DNA of 62,117 nucleotides from Marmoricola sp. (lineage in GTDB: Bacteria > Actinomycetota > Actinomycetes > Propionibacteriales > Nocardioidaceae). A program made the position numbers and the translations under genes. Positions 9,284-18,794 of the stretch are shown in pieces. The notes beneath the pieces were generated by a model that was given only the letters and a program-made list of their open reading frames with translations, did no database searches and was not told the DNA's origin. The stretch's first letter is position 1. Every line of letters begins with the position of its first letter. Location of the stretch: the NCBI RefSeq assembly GCF_025965215.1, contig NZ_JAOPXI010000041.1, positions 1-62,117 on the forward strand. The letters run 5' to 3'.

Positions 9284-10326
9284 TGGCAGGTACCTCGCCG
9301 ACCACGCACGCCCTGCGGGTCGCCTCGATCGAGGAGCTCGCGACCGACGCGGTCGCGATCGCCTTCGACGTGCCGGCCGAGCTCGCTGCGGCCTACGCGT
9401 TCGAGCCGGGTCAGCACGTCGCCGTACGGATCCCGGGAGAGGCGACACGTCGCTCGTACTCGGTCTGCTCGGCGCCGGGCGGTCCGCTGAGGATCGGGGT
9501 CAAGCGGCTGCCCGGTGGGGTCTTCTCGGGTGCCGTGCTCGACAGGTTGACGGTCGGGGACGACCTCGAGGTGATGACACCGACAGGCCGCTTCGGGGCT
9601 GCGCTGGCCCGGCTCCGCCGGCCCGCGTTCGTCGCGGCGGGCTCCGGGATCACGCCGGTCCTGGCCATGGTCGCTGCGGCGCTCGCGGATGCCGACGTCG
9701 ACCAGGTGGTGCTGGTGGACTGCAACCGCAGCCAGCGCGAGGTGATGTTCCTCGACGAGATCGCCGATCTCAAGGACCGTTGGCCCGGTCGGCTTCAGCT
9801 GGTACACGTGCTGAGCCGCGAAGCCCAGGAGAGCGAGCTGCTCTCGGCGAGGCTGGACGGAGGCCGGTTGCGGCGGATCCGGGCCGAGCTGCTCGGTGAG
9901 GTCGACGGGTGGTTCCTGTGTGGGCCGTTCGACCTCGTCGCCGACCTGCGCGCCTCGCTGCTCGCCGACGGGATCGGGGAGGGCGCGATCCACACCGAGC
10001 TGTTCCACGCGCAAGCACCGGTGCGCACGGTCGAGGTGCCACTGCGAGAAGGCGTCGAGGTGACCGCCCGGCTCGGCGGTCTGGAGTCCCGGTTCACCCT
10101 GGAGCCGGGGGAGGTCGTCCTGGACGGTCTGCTACGGGTGCGCAGCGACGCTCCGTACGCGTGCCAGGGCGGGGTCTGCGGCACCTGTCGGGCGCGGCTG
10201 GTCTCCGGGTCGGTGCAGATGGACGCGACCTGGGCCCTCGAACCCGACGAGATCGCCCGCGGCGACGTGCTGACCTGCCAGTCGCACCCGACCTCGGACC
10301 GGCTGGCGCTGGACTACGACGGCTGA
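9283..10326 (+). CDS. paaE: Phenylacetyl-CoA epoxidase reductase subunit PaaE
   Basis: This 347-residue FAD/[2Fe-2S] reductase passes NADPH electrons to the PaaABC oxygenase. It has an N-terminal ferredoxin-reductase module (FAD motif RRSYSVCSAPG, NAD motif GSGITPVLAM) and a C-terminal plant-type ferredoxin domain with cysteines in CQGGVCGTCRARL and a later LTCQ. It is last in the paaABCDE run; no paaK, paaF/G/Z or PaaR-type regulator gene is in the window. Its 3' end overlaps the convergent EamA gene by 13 bases. Confidence 0.96.
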   Translation: MAGTSPTTHALRVASIEELATDAVAIAFDVPAELAAAYAFEPGQHVAVRIPGEATRRSYSVCSAPGGPLRIGVKRLPGGVFSGAVLDRLTVGDDLEVMTPTGRFGAALARLRRPAFVAAGSGITPVLAMVAAALADADVDQVVLVDCNRSQREVMFLDEIADLKDRWPGRLQLVHVLSREAQESELLSARLDGGRLRRIRAELLGEVDGWFLCGPFDLVADLRASLLADGIGEGAIHTELFHAQAPVRTVEVPLREGVEVTARLGGLESRFTLEPGEVVLDGLLRVRSDAPYACQGGVCGTCRARLVSGSVQMDATWALEPDEIARGDVLTCQSHPTSDRLALDYDG

Positions 10327-11126
10327 TCGGTCGCAGCGAGCTCGTCGACGTCGACGATCTCCAGCCGGGCCTCGGCGCCGCACAGCACGATGCCGGCCGC
10401 CAGCGAGAGCACGAAGGCCGTGGCCGCGAACGGCCACCAGCCGTGGCGGACGTCGTCGTGGAACAGCGCCACGCCGACTGCGGCCGGGATCACCGTCTGG
10501 AGCAGCACCAGGGGAGCGGTCGCGGCCGTCACCGAAGTCCGGTTGAGGCCGATCGAGTACAGGACGAACCCGAGGGCGCCGAACAACCCGATGCTGGCGG
10601 CCGTCGCGAAGGTGTCGAGGGTCGAGGAGAAGTCGACCAGGGCTCTGGTGGCGATCGGCGATCCGCCGTACGCGACCCCGGCGAGGATGCCGAGGGCGAC
10701 ACCGCTGTGCGGATGGGTCCAGCGGACCGCCAGCCACCCCAGGGCGCCGGTGAGGACCAGCATCACGTAGAGGGCGATGGTGGTGCGGTTGGTGAAGGTG
10801 GCCTGCCCGACCGAGCCGGAGGCGAGGGACAGGACGCCCAGGCAGACGACCATGGTCGCGATCGCGACCCAGTGCTCGCGACGCAACGGCTCGCCCATCA
10901 CGAACGCGGCGATCAGGGCAGTGACCACCAGCGAGGCGCCGACTCCTACCTGCGCCAGGTAGAGCGGGAGCCGGGCGATCGCCACCAGGTGCAGCACCCA
11001 GCCGAGGAGATAGCCGGCGAGAACGCCGAGCATCATCGCCGAGCGCAGACCGTGCCTGCGGATGACGGAAGCCTGGACGGCGGCGATCGCGCCGAAGAGG
11101 GCGGCAGCGAGCAACGCTGCAGTCAT
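10314..11126 (-). CDS. EamA/DMT-superfamily permease
   Basis: The 270-residue membrane protein has about nine to ten hydrophobic segments and the internal two-fold repeat typical of drug/metabolite transporters. It opens MTAALLAAALFGAIAAVQAS, has FVMGEPLRREHWVAI at the end of the first half, and a second half starting at MLVLTGALGWLAV. Substrate and direction are unknown. The start is the ATG at 11126, but a GTG 12 bases upstream is an equal candidate because neither has a strong ribosome binding site. It is convergent with paaE. Confidence 0.88.
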   Translation of the reverse strand: MTAALLAAALFGAIAAVQASVIRRHGLRSAMMLGVLAGYLLGWVLHLVAIARLPLYLAQVGVGASLVVTALIAAFVMGEPLRREHWVAIATMVVCLGVLSLASGSVGQATFTNRTTIALYVMLVLTGALGWLAVRWTHPHSGVALGILAGVAYGGSPIATRALVDFSSTLDTFATAASIGLFGALGFVLYSIGLNRTSVTAATAPLVLLQTVIPAAVGVALFHDDVRHGWWPFAATAFVLSLAAGIVLCGAEARLEIVDVDELAATDQPS

Positions 11127-11288
11127 ACCGAGGAGCACTCTCGTACTGTCCCACGCGACACTGACGTGGACGGCCCGTGATCGGGGTGCGGTCGGCGGTA
11201 AGTTGGGCGCATGATCCTCGCTGCGCTCGTCAACGCGTTCTCGCCCACTCGGCCTCGAGCAAGCTCGGGCACTCGATAGGCTCGGCGC

Positions 11289-12083
11289 ATGCAGAGCTAC
11301 CTCGACCTCGTCCGCCGGATCCTGGACCACGGTGTCGAGAAGTCGGACCGCACCGGGACCGGCACCCTGTCGGTCTTCGGGCATCAGATGAGGTTCGACC
11401 TCGCCGAGGGCTTTCCGCTGGTGACCACCAAGAAGATCCACACCCGGTCGGTCTTCGCCGAGCTGCTCTGGTTCCTGCGCGGAGACACCAACGTGAAGTG
11501 GCTCCAGGACCGCGGCGTCACGATCTGGGACGAGTGGGCCGACGAGAACGGCGATCTCGGTCCCGTCTACGGCTACCAGTGGCGGTCCTGGCCGACCCCG
11601 GACGGCCACCACGTCGACCAGATCACGCAGATCGTCGAGCAGCTCATGAGTGATCCCGACTCCCGACGGCACATCGTGTCCGCCTGGAACGTCGCCGACA
11701 TCCCGCAGATGGCGCTGGCCCCGTGCCACACGATGTTCCAGTTCTACGTCGCCGACGGCAAGCTGTCCTGCCAGCTCTACCAACGCTCCGCCGACGTGTT
11801 CCTCGGCGTTCCGTTCAACATCGCGTCGTACGCGTTGTTGACCCAGATGGTGGCGCAGGTGACCGGCCTGGGCCTCGGTGACTTCGTGCACACCCTGGGC
11901 GACGCCCACCTCTACACCAACCACCTCGACCAGGCCCGGCTCCAGCTCACCCGCGAGCCGCGTCCGCTGCCCACCCTGCGGCTGGACCCGTCGGTGACTG
12001 CGCTGGACGCGTTCGACCTCGAACACATCACGATCGAGGGCTACGACCCGCACCCGGGGATCAAGGCCCCGATCGCTGTATGA
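11289..12083 (+). CDS. thyA: Thymidylate synthase (ThyA type)
   Basis: The enzyme methylates dUMP to dTMP using methylene-tetrahydrofolate. The 264-residue product has the catalytic Cys at residue 146 in [21 protein letters not shown], and [18 protein letters not shown]. Its length equals the E. coli enzyme. It overlaps folA by four bases (ATGA), pairing dTMP synthesis with regeneration of the dihydrofolate it produces. Confidence 0.98.
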   Translation: MQSYLDLVRRILDHGVEKSDRTGTGTLSVFGHQMRFDLAEGFPLVTTKKIHTRSVFAELLWFLRGDTNVKWLQDRGVTIWDEWADENGDLGPVYGYQWRSWPTPDGHHVDQITQIVEQLMSDPDSRRHIVSAWNVADIPQMALAPCHTMFQFYVADGKLSCQLYQRSADVFLGVPFNIASYALLTQMVAQVTGLGLGDFVHTLGDAHLYTNHLDQARLQLTREPRPLPTLRLDPSVTALDAFDLEHITIEGYDPHPGIKAPIAV

Positions 12084-12559
12084 CGCTGACCCTCCTCGCC
12101 GCCGTCGCCGACAACGGCGTGATCGGCGCCGACGGCGACATCCCATGGCGGATCCCCGCCGACTTCGCCCACTTCAAGGCACTGACGCTCGGGCATGTGC
12201 TGGTGATGGGTCGAGCGACCTACGAGTCCATCGGCCGCCCGCTTCCAGGTCGGAGCACGATCGTGCTGACCCGTGATCCCGGCTGGTCGGCCGACGGGGT
12301 CCTGGTCGCCGACGACCTCGACACCGCGCTGGCGCTGGCCGGGGACATCGACCACGAGGTCTTCGTCGTCGGCGGTGCCAGCGTGTACGGAGAGGCGCTG
12401 GACGTTGCCGACGCGCAGGTGATCACCGAGGTGCACCTCGCGCCCGAGGGCGACACCGTCTACCCGGCCTTCGACCGGGCGGACTGGGTCGAGACCCGCC
12501 GCGAGCCCCACCTGGACGGCGAGACGGGTTTCGAGTTCGTCTGGTACGAACGGGCGTAG
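12080..12559 (+). CDS. folA: Dihydrofolate reductase
   Basis: The 159-residue protein reduces dihydrofolate with NADPH. The N-terminus ([31 protein letters not shown]) holds the substrate loop and the Asp that protonates folate, followed by the NADPH motifs [18 protein letters not shown] and [14 protein letters not shown]. It is translationally coupled to thyA. Its stop is 15 bases from the convergent LLM oxidoreductase gene. Confidence 0.97.
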   Translation: MTLTLLAAVADNGVIGADGDIPWRIPADFAHFKALTLGHVLVMGRATYESIGRPLPGRSTIVLTRDPGWSADGVLVADDLDTALALAGDIDHEVFVVGGASVYGEALDVADAQVITEVHLAPEGDTVYPAFDRADWVETRREPHLDGETGFEFVWYERA

Positions 12560-12574
12560 CCGACCGGCACGTGC

Positions 12575-13486
12575 CTAGGTGAGCTGGTCCAGTGCCTCGG
12601 TCGCGATCAGTTCGAAGGTCTGCTGGTCAGCTGCGAATTCGCTGTCGGCGATCGGCCAGTGGATCACGATCTCGTCGAACCCCATGGCGAGGTGCCGGCC
12701 GGCGAAGTCCACGAAGCGGTCGAGCGACCCGAGGATCTCGTTCTTCTCCGGCGTGAACCCGGTGAGCAGGACCCGCTGGACCTCGTCGGCGTCTCGGTCG
12801 ATCGCCGCGCAGGCGCTCTCGAGCCGGGCGAGCTGTGCGAGCAGGGCAGCGTCGGACCCGGCCACGTCCAGCGAATCCCAGAGCAACGGGTCGCCGGTGG
12901 TGACCCAGGCCTGACCGAACCGGGCGGTCAGGTCGAGCCCGCGTGGTCCTGCTGCTGCGATCGCGAACGGCAGCCGCGGCAGCTGGACGCAGCCCGGGAT
13001 CGTTCGCGCCTCGTGAGCCGAGTAGTACTGCCCGGACGCGGTGACGTCGGGCTCGGTCAACAACCGATCGAGCAGGCCGACGAACTCGGCGAAGCGGTCC
13101 GCGCGTTCCTTCGGTGACCATGCCTCCTGGCCGAGCGCCGTCGCGTCGAACCCCGAGGTGCCCGCCCCGATGCCCAGGGTGATCCGCCCGCCGGACACGT
13201 CGTCGAGGGAGATCAGGTCCTTCGCCAGCGTGACCGGGTGCCGGAAGTTCGGGTTCGTCACCAGCGTGCCGAGACGGATCCGGTCGGTGACTCCCGCCGC
13301 CGCCGTCAGGGTGGGGACCGCACCGAACCACGGGCCGTCGCGGAAGGTGCGCCAGGACAGGTGGTCATAGGTGTACGCCGCATGGAATCCGAGGTCGTCG
13401 GCAGCCCGCCAGGTCGCCTCGGCGACGCCCCAGCGCTGGTGCGGGAGGATCACCGTGCTCAGCACGGTCCCGGTGCGTGCGGCCAT
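12575..13486 (-). CDS. LLM class (probably F420-dependent) oxidoreductase
   Basis: The 303-residue product is a luciferase-like monooxygenase-family TIM barrel: GVAEATWRAADDLGFHAAYTYDHLSW at the N-terminus, RIRLGTLVTNPNFRHPVTLAKDLISLDDVSGGRITLGIGAG in the middle. In this order of bacteria such proteins generally use F420, but cofactor and substrate are not provable here. Start is the ATG at 13486, or a GTG three bases earlier; either overlaps the stop of the upstream lipoprotein gene, so the two are probably co-transcribed. Confidence 0.9.
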   Translation of the reverse strand: MAARTGTVLSTVILPHQRWGVAEATWRAADDLGFHAAYTYDHLSWRTFRDGPWFGAVPTLTAAAGVTDRIRLGTLVTNPNFRHPVTLAKDLISLDDVSGGRITLGIGAGTSGFDATALGQEAWSPKERADRFAEFVGLLDRLLTEPDVTASGQYYSAHEARTIPGCVQLPRLPFAIAAAGPRGLDLTARFGQAWVTTGDPLLWDSLDVAGSDAALLAQLARLESACAAIDRDADEVQRVLLTGFTPEKNEILGSLDRFVDFAGRHLAMGFDEIVIHWPIADSEFAADQQTFELIATEALDQLT

Positions 13487-14175
13487 CACGGCCTGCCTGC
13501 CTGGCCGGCGGCGAGCCTCAGCAGCGCCACGACCAGCGACCGCACCTGGGTCGCACCCAGCCCGGTGGACTGGTCGAGGGTGACGTTGATCAATCGGTCA
13601 CCGATCCGCACCGCTCCCGCGCCGTTGACGTACGGTCCGCCGAACGTGGTGCCGGTGACCACGAAGGCTGCATCACCGATCCCGGCCAGGTCCACCGGCG
13701 TGCCCTCCACCGAGGACGTCGCGTCGGTCTTGGCGCCGCTCATGCCACCGGTGGTCTTCGCGTACGACGTCTCGATGAAGGTCGCTGCCGGCGCTTTCGG
13801 GTTCGCCCGGACGAAGCTGCAGCCGGGACCGCCGGCGATCGCGGAGCCGGTGTAGGTCCCGCCGAGGACGTGCGCGACCTCGGCGTCGGTGATGTCGGAG
13901 CAGATACCGCCGCCGGCCGTTGCCGGCTTGTGCGGATCGGTGCTGTCGCCGTTCCCGCCGGACCGAGTCGGTGTCGGCGTCGGCGTGTGCGACACGGCGG
14001 GCACCGTGGGTGTCGGTGTCGCAGTGACCGACGGGGTCGTCACCGACGCGCCGGGCTTCGGGTCGGCCGCGGGCGCCGTACTGCCGCACCCGGTGATCCC
14101 CGTGCCGGCCAGTACCAGACCGGCGACCACGACGCTGGTTCGGACCGAGCGAGCAGGATTCGCGTAGTTCCTCAC
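13486..14175 (-). CDS. Secreted lipoprotein, DUF3558-like
   Basis: The 229-residue protein starts with a positively charged, hydrophobic signal peptide ending in a lipobox (GTGITGC, Cys near residue 29). A Thr/Pro-rich linker of about 45 residues follows, with repeated TPT units, then a globular domain opening ICSDITDAEVAHVLGG with GCSF. That pattern resembles DUF3558-type mycobacterial lipoproteins. The GTG at 14175 starts it, though AGGAG sits only one base away, which is unusually close. Function unknown; overlaps the LLM gene. Confidence 0.8.
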   Translation of the reverse strand: MRNYANPARSVRTSVVVAGLVLAGTGITGCGSTAPAADPKPGASVTTPSVTATPTPTVPAVSHTPTPTPTRSGGNGDSTDPHKPATAGGGICSDITDAEVAHVLGGTYTGSAIAGGPGCSFVRANPKAPAATFIETSYAKTTGGMSGAKTDATSSVEGTPVDLAGIGDAAFVVTGTTFGGPYVNGAGAVRIGDRLINVTLDQSTGLGATQVRSLVVALLRLAAGQAGRP

Positions 14176-14283
14176 TCTCCTGAACGTACCGGGGCACGGA
14201 TCGGAGGCGGGCGACAGCCGCGCGTGTCGCCCGCGCGGGCAATCGGGCGAGCCAGTCTCGACGGGGAGCACTAACCTGTCCCT

Positions 14284-15194
14284 ATGACTTTGCCTGCTGC
14301 TCCGTTCGGCCGCGTGCTCACGGCGATGGTGACGCCGTTCAAGGACGACGGGTCGGTCGATCTCGACGCGGTCGCCCGGGTCGCCGATCACCTGGTCACC
14401 AACGGCAACGACGGCATCGTGGTCAGCGGCACGACCGGTGAGGCGCCGACCACCTCGGTCGCCGAGGACGGCGAGATCCTGCGTGCGGTGGTCGACGCGG
14501 TGGGGGACCGGGCCACCATCATCGCCGGCGTCGGTACCAACCACACCGAGCACTCGATCGAGCTCAACGAGCAGGCCGCCAAGGCGGGTGCTGACGGCGT
14601 ACTGCTGGTCTCGCCGTACTACAACAAGCCCACCCAGGCCGGGATCGCGGCGCACTTCGAAGCCGTCGCGGCGGCCAGCGACGTGCCGATCATGCTCTAC
14701 GACATCCCCGGTCGCACCGGCGTCACGATCGCTCCGGAGACCTACGCCCGGCTGGCCGCCAACGAGAAGTTCGTCGCGGTCAAGGATGCCGTCGGCGACC
14801 TGTTCCGCGGAGCCTCGATCATGGCCGAGACCGGACTGGCCTTCTACTCCGGTGACGACGTCCTCAACCTGGGCTGGCTGACCCACGGAGGCGCCGGCGT
14901 GGTCTCGGTCGTCGGACACGTCGCCGGCAACCAGTACGCCGCGATGGTTGCGGCCGTGGACCGTGGTGACCTCGACGCTGCACTGTCGATCTACCTCGAC
15001 CTGATCCCGGTGGTCGACGCGATCATGAACCACGCCCCCGGGGTCATGACCGCCAAGGCCGCGCTGGAGCTGATCGGCGTGCACGGCAACAGGACGGTGC
15101 GACTGCCTCTGGTCCAGGCTGACGACGATCTCGTCGGTCTGGTGCACGAGGCGCTCGCGAACGCCGGCCTGCTGCCCGTGACGGACGCCAACTG

Positions 15195-15195
<1 letters not shown>
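14284..15195 (+). CDS. dapA: 4-hydroxy-tetrahydrodipicolinate synthase
   Basis: The enzyme condenses pyruvate with aspartate semialdehyde, the first committed step to diaminopimelate and lysine. The 303-residue TIM barrel shows VVSGTTGEAPTTS (substrate loop), the catalytic Tyr139 in MLYDIPGRTG and the Schiff-base Lys167 in FVAVKDAVGD. Its stop shares one base with the RNase J start (TGATG). This dapA-rnj order is common in actinobacteria. Confidence 0.97.
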
Positions 15196-16889
<1,694 letters not shown>

Positions 16890-16893
16890 GGTC

Positions 16894-17556
16894 GTGGTGA
16901 GTTCCGAGGACTTCGTCAGCTACCAGCAGTGGGGCCTGGACTTCTTCGCCGAAGCGGTCAGCGTCGACAGGATCCTCGGCGCGGTCAACAACATCGCCGG
17001 TCAGCCGATCGACTTCGGTCCGATGGGCGTCGGGCCGGGCAAGATCGCCAAGGTTCGCGCGTACGGGCAGATCGGCGAGGCGAGTGCGGTGCGGATCGAC
17101 GCGCCGGAGATCGCCTACCGCGTCGAGCTGCCGGTCACGCTGACCTTCGAGGTCAACCTTCAGGTGGAGACGCACGTCTTCCATGCCGAGCTGCTGGTGC
17201 CGCTGACGCTGACCGCCCGCGCACTGGACGGCGTCCGGATCTTCATCTCGATCGACCCGCCGCGCAGCTCCGAGGTCGAGGTCAGGGTCCAGGCCGAGGG
17301 CCTGCGCGCCTCGATCATGCAGCGGGTGGTCAACATCGAGGGCGAGCTGCGCCGGTTCGTGGCCACGTACGTCGCCCGGGAGACGTCCAAGCCGCACATC
17401 GAGGAGGCCCGGCTCATCGACGTCTCGGCGGCCATCGACCGGGCCTGGTCCTCGATCGCTCCGAAGTCCGCGGGCGACAAGCGCGTCACCGACGACTTCG
17501 CGCAGGCGCTCGAGGCCGAGATCCTCGAGAACGAGGACACGTTCTTGGAGCTGTGA
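16894..17556 (+). CDS. Conserved hypothetical protein downstream of RNase J
   Basis: This 220-residue soluble protein has no recognised family. The middle (residues 50-130) looks beta-rich with alternating hydrophobics (RVELPVTLTFEVNLQVETHVFHAELLVPLTLTARAL), followed by a helical C-terminus with acidic tail (EAEILENEDTFLEL). The arrangement recalls a lipid- or nucleotide-binding barrel, but this is a guess. It starts 5 bases after rnj with GTG (16894 or 16897) and is probably co-transcribed. No signal peptide or membrane segment. Confidence 0.8.
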   Translation: MVSSEDFVSYQQWGLDFFAEAVSVDRILGAVNNIAGQPIDFGPMGVGPGKIAKVRAYGQIGEASAVRIDAPEIAYRVELPVTLTFEVNLQVETHVFHAELLVPLTLTARALDGVRIFISIDPPRSSEVEVRVQAEGLRASIMQRVVNIEGELRRFVATYVARETSKPHIEEARLIDVSAAIDRAWSSIAPKSAGDKRVTDDFAQALEAEILENEDTFLEL

Positions 17557-17616
17557 CCGTGCGCACCGGTCGTCGCGGTAGGTATCAGGAGGCATCGCCG
17601 CCTCCTCTGGACAGGC

Positions 17617-18117
17617 ATGAGCACCCTGTCCCGCTGCGCCGTTGCCGCCGTGCGCCGCGACCTCGAGCGCGCCCGTACCGTCCTGAGCGACGAGCAACGA
17701 CTTGCCGGTGATCGGCGCCGTGCACTGACAGACCACCTGATCTGGCTGACCACGATGGTCGAGAGCACCCTGCCCGTGGTCAGCCCGGCAGCCCACGCGC
17801 TGGTCCGCGAGGCCACGGCCTACCGGGCCTGTGGGGACCGGGCCAGACGGCTCGACCTGGTCGCGTCCATCGAGGCGTTCCTGCGCGCCGTCCACCCGAT
17901 CGAGTCCTGGATCTCGCTGGGGGCGATGCGCGAGCTCGGCAACCACGTGCCCTGGCTAGTGGACGGACTCGCGATCCCGCCCGGGCCCGGGCTGCACGTC
18001 CCCGCTTCCGAGGAGCCGGAGCGTGCCCGGTTGACCGCGTCGGCCTACCGGCGGACGCGCTCGCTCCTGTGGGGCACCCTGCCGCTGCACGCCCCACGCC
18101 AGATGACCTCGGGCTGA
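17617..18117 (+). CDS. Hypothetical protein, mostly helical
   Basis: The 166-residue product is not recognised. It is Arg/Leu/Ala-rich and predicted helical, with HLIWLTTMVESTLPVV and FLRAVHPIESWISLGAMRELGNHVPWL as distinctive parts. No signal peptide or catalytic motif is visible. It lies 60 bases after the preceding gene, with AGGAGGC at 17588-17594 further upstream than ideal. Strand and position between two genes on the same strand support it, but the exact start is uncertain. Confidence 0.6.
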   Translation: MSTLSRCAVAAVRRDLERARTVLSDEQRLAGDRRRALTDHLIWLTTMVESTLPVVSPAAHALVREATAYRACGDRARRLDLVASIEAFLRAVHPIESWISLGAMRELGNHVPWLVDGLAIPPGPGLHVPASEEPERARLTASAYRRTRSLLWGTLPLHAPRQMTSG

Positions 18118-18163
18118 GGCGTCGGGCCTTTTCGCCCGGCTCGAGGTGGGGGAGAGTGGCGCC

Positions 18164-18679
18164 ATGGAGATCGACGGTGTGCTGGCCGACGCGATCGGCC
18201 GGGTGCGGGACGCGGTTCCCGAGGTGCTCGACGGGCTGGATGAGGACGACCTTGCCTGGCGTCCTGATCCGGAGGCGAACTCGATCGGCTGGCTGATCTG
18301 GCACCTGACCCGGGTCGCCGACGACCACGTGGCCGAGGTGGCTGGAGTCGAGCAGGTGTGGACCTCGGCGGGCTGGTTCGAGCGGTTCGGGCTCCCGTTC
18401 GCCCCGCAGGTGCACGGTTACGGTCACACGCCGGCGGACGTGGCCGAGGTCAGGGTCGCGGGCGGACTGCTCGCCGACTACCACCGGGAGACGATGGATC
18501 TCGTCCTGCGCTATGTCGCCACTCTGCAGCCTGCCGACCTCGACCGGGTCGTCGATGAGCGCTGGGACCCGCCGGTGACCCTCGGGGTGCGCCTGGTCAG
18601 CGTGGTCAACGACCTGACCCAGCACCTCGGACAGGCGGCGTACGTGCGTGGCCTGCGGCTGGTCCAGCTCGACCGCTGA
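18164..18679 (+). CDS. DinB-like (DUF664) metalloenzyme family protein
   Basis: The 171-residue four-helix-bundle protein matches the DinB/YfiT superfamily (unrelated to DNA polymerase IV). Likely metal ligands are His in LIWHLTRVADDH, His in LADYHRETMDL and His in LTQHLGQAAYVRGL. In mycothiol-producing actinobacteria some members are thiol-dependent transferases, so a mycothiol link is possible. The ATG at 18164 follows GGGGGAGAG; a GTG at 18146 is less likely. Confidence 0.87.
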   Translation: MEIDGVLADAIGRVRDAVPEVLDGLDEDDLAWRPDPEANSIGWLIWHLTRVADDHVAEVAGVEQVWTSAGWFERFGLPFAPQVHGYGHTPADVAEVRVAGGLLADYHRETMDLVLRYVATLQPADLDRVVDERWDPPVTLGVRLVSVVNDLTQHLGQAAYVRGLRLVQLDR

Positions 18680-18794
18680 GGCACCGAGGCGGTAACACCC
18701 GGGCGAATCGGGCAGAACGGCCGTGACAGCTGGTGCGTGCGACACGGCGTGTGACACATGGGGCGGATGGGGTCCTCAGAGTAGATTGCGGACC

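Noticed and set aside
11127-11288. The 162-base gap before thyA checked for a small RNA or riboswitch
   Set aside because: It holds CTCG/CGAG-rich short palindromes but no recognisable riboswitch core or strong stem; nothing supportable.
18123-18138. Short hairpin CGGGC-CTTTTC-GCCCG as a terminator
   Set aside because: Only a 5-base-pair stem with no T-tract after it; too weak to call, although its position between two genes is suitable.
17780-18757. Minus-strand frame opposite the 17617 and 18164 genes
   Set aside because: The plus-strand DinB-like protein is recognisable there; the minus-strand product is not protein-like. This also slightly supports the plus-strand reading of the hypothetical gene at 17617.
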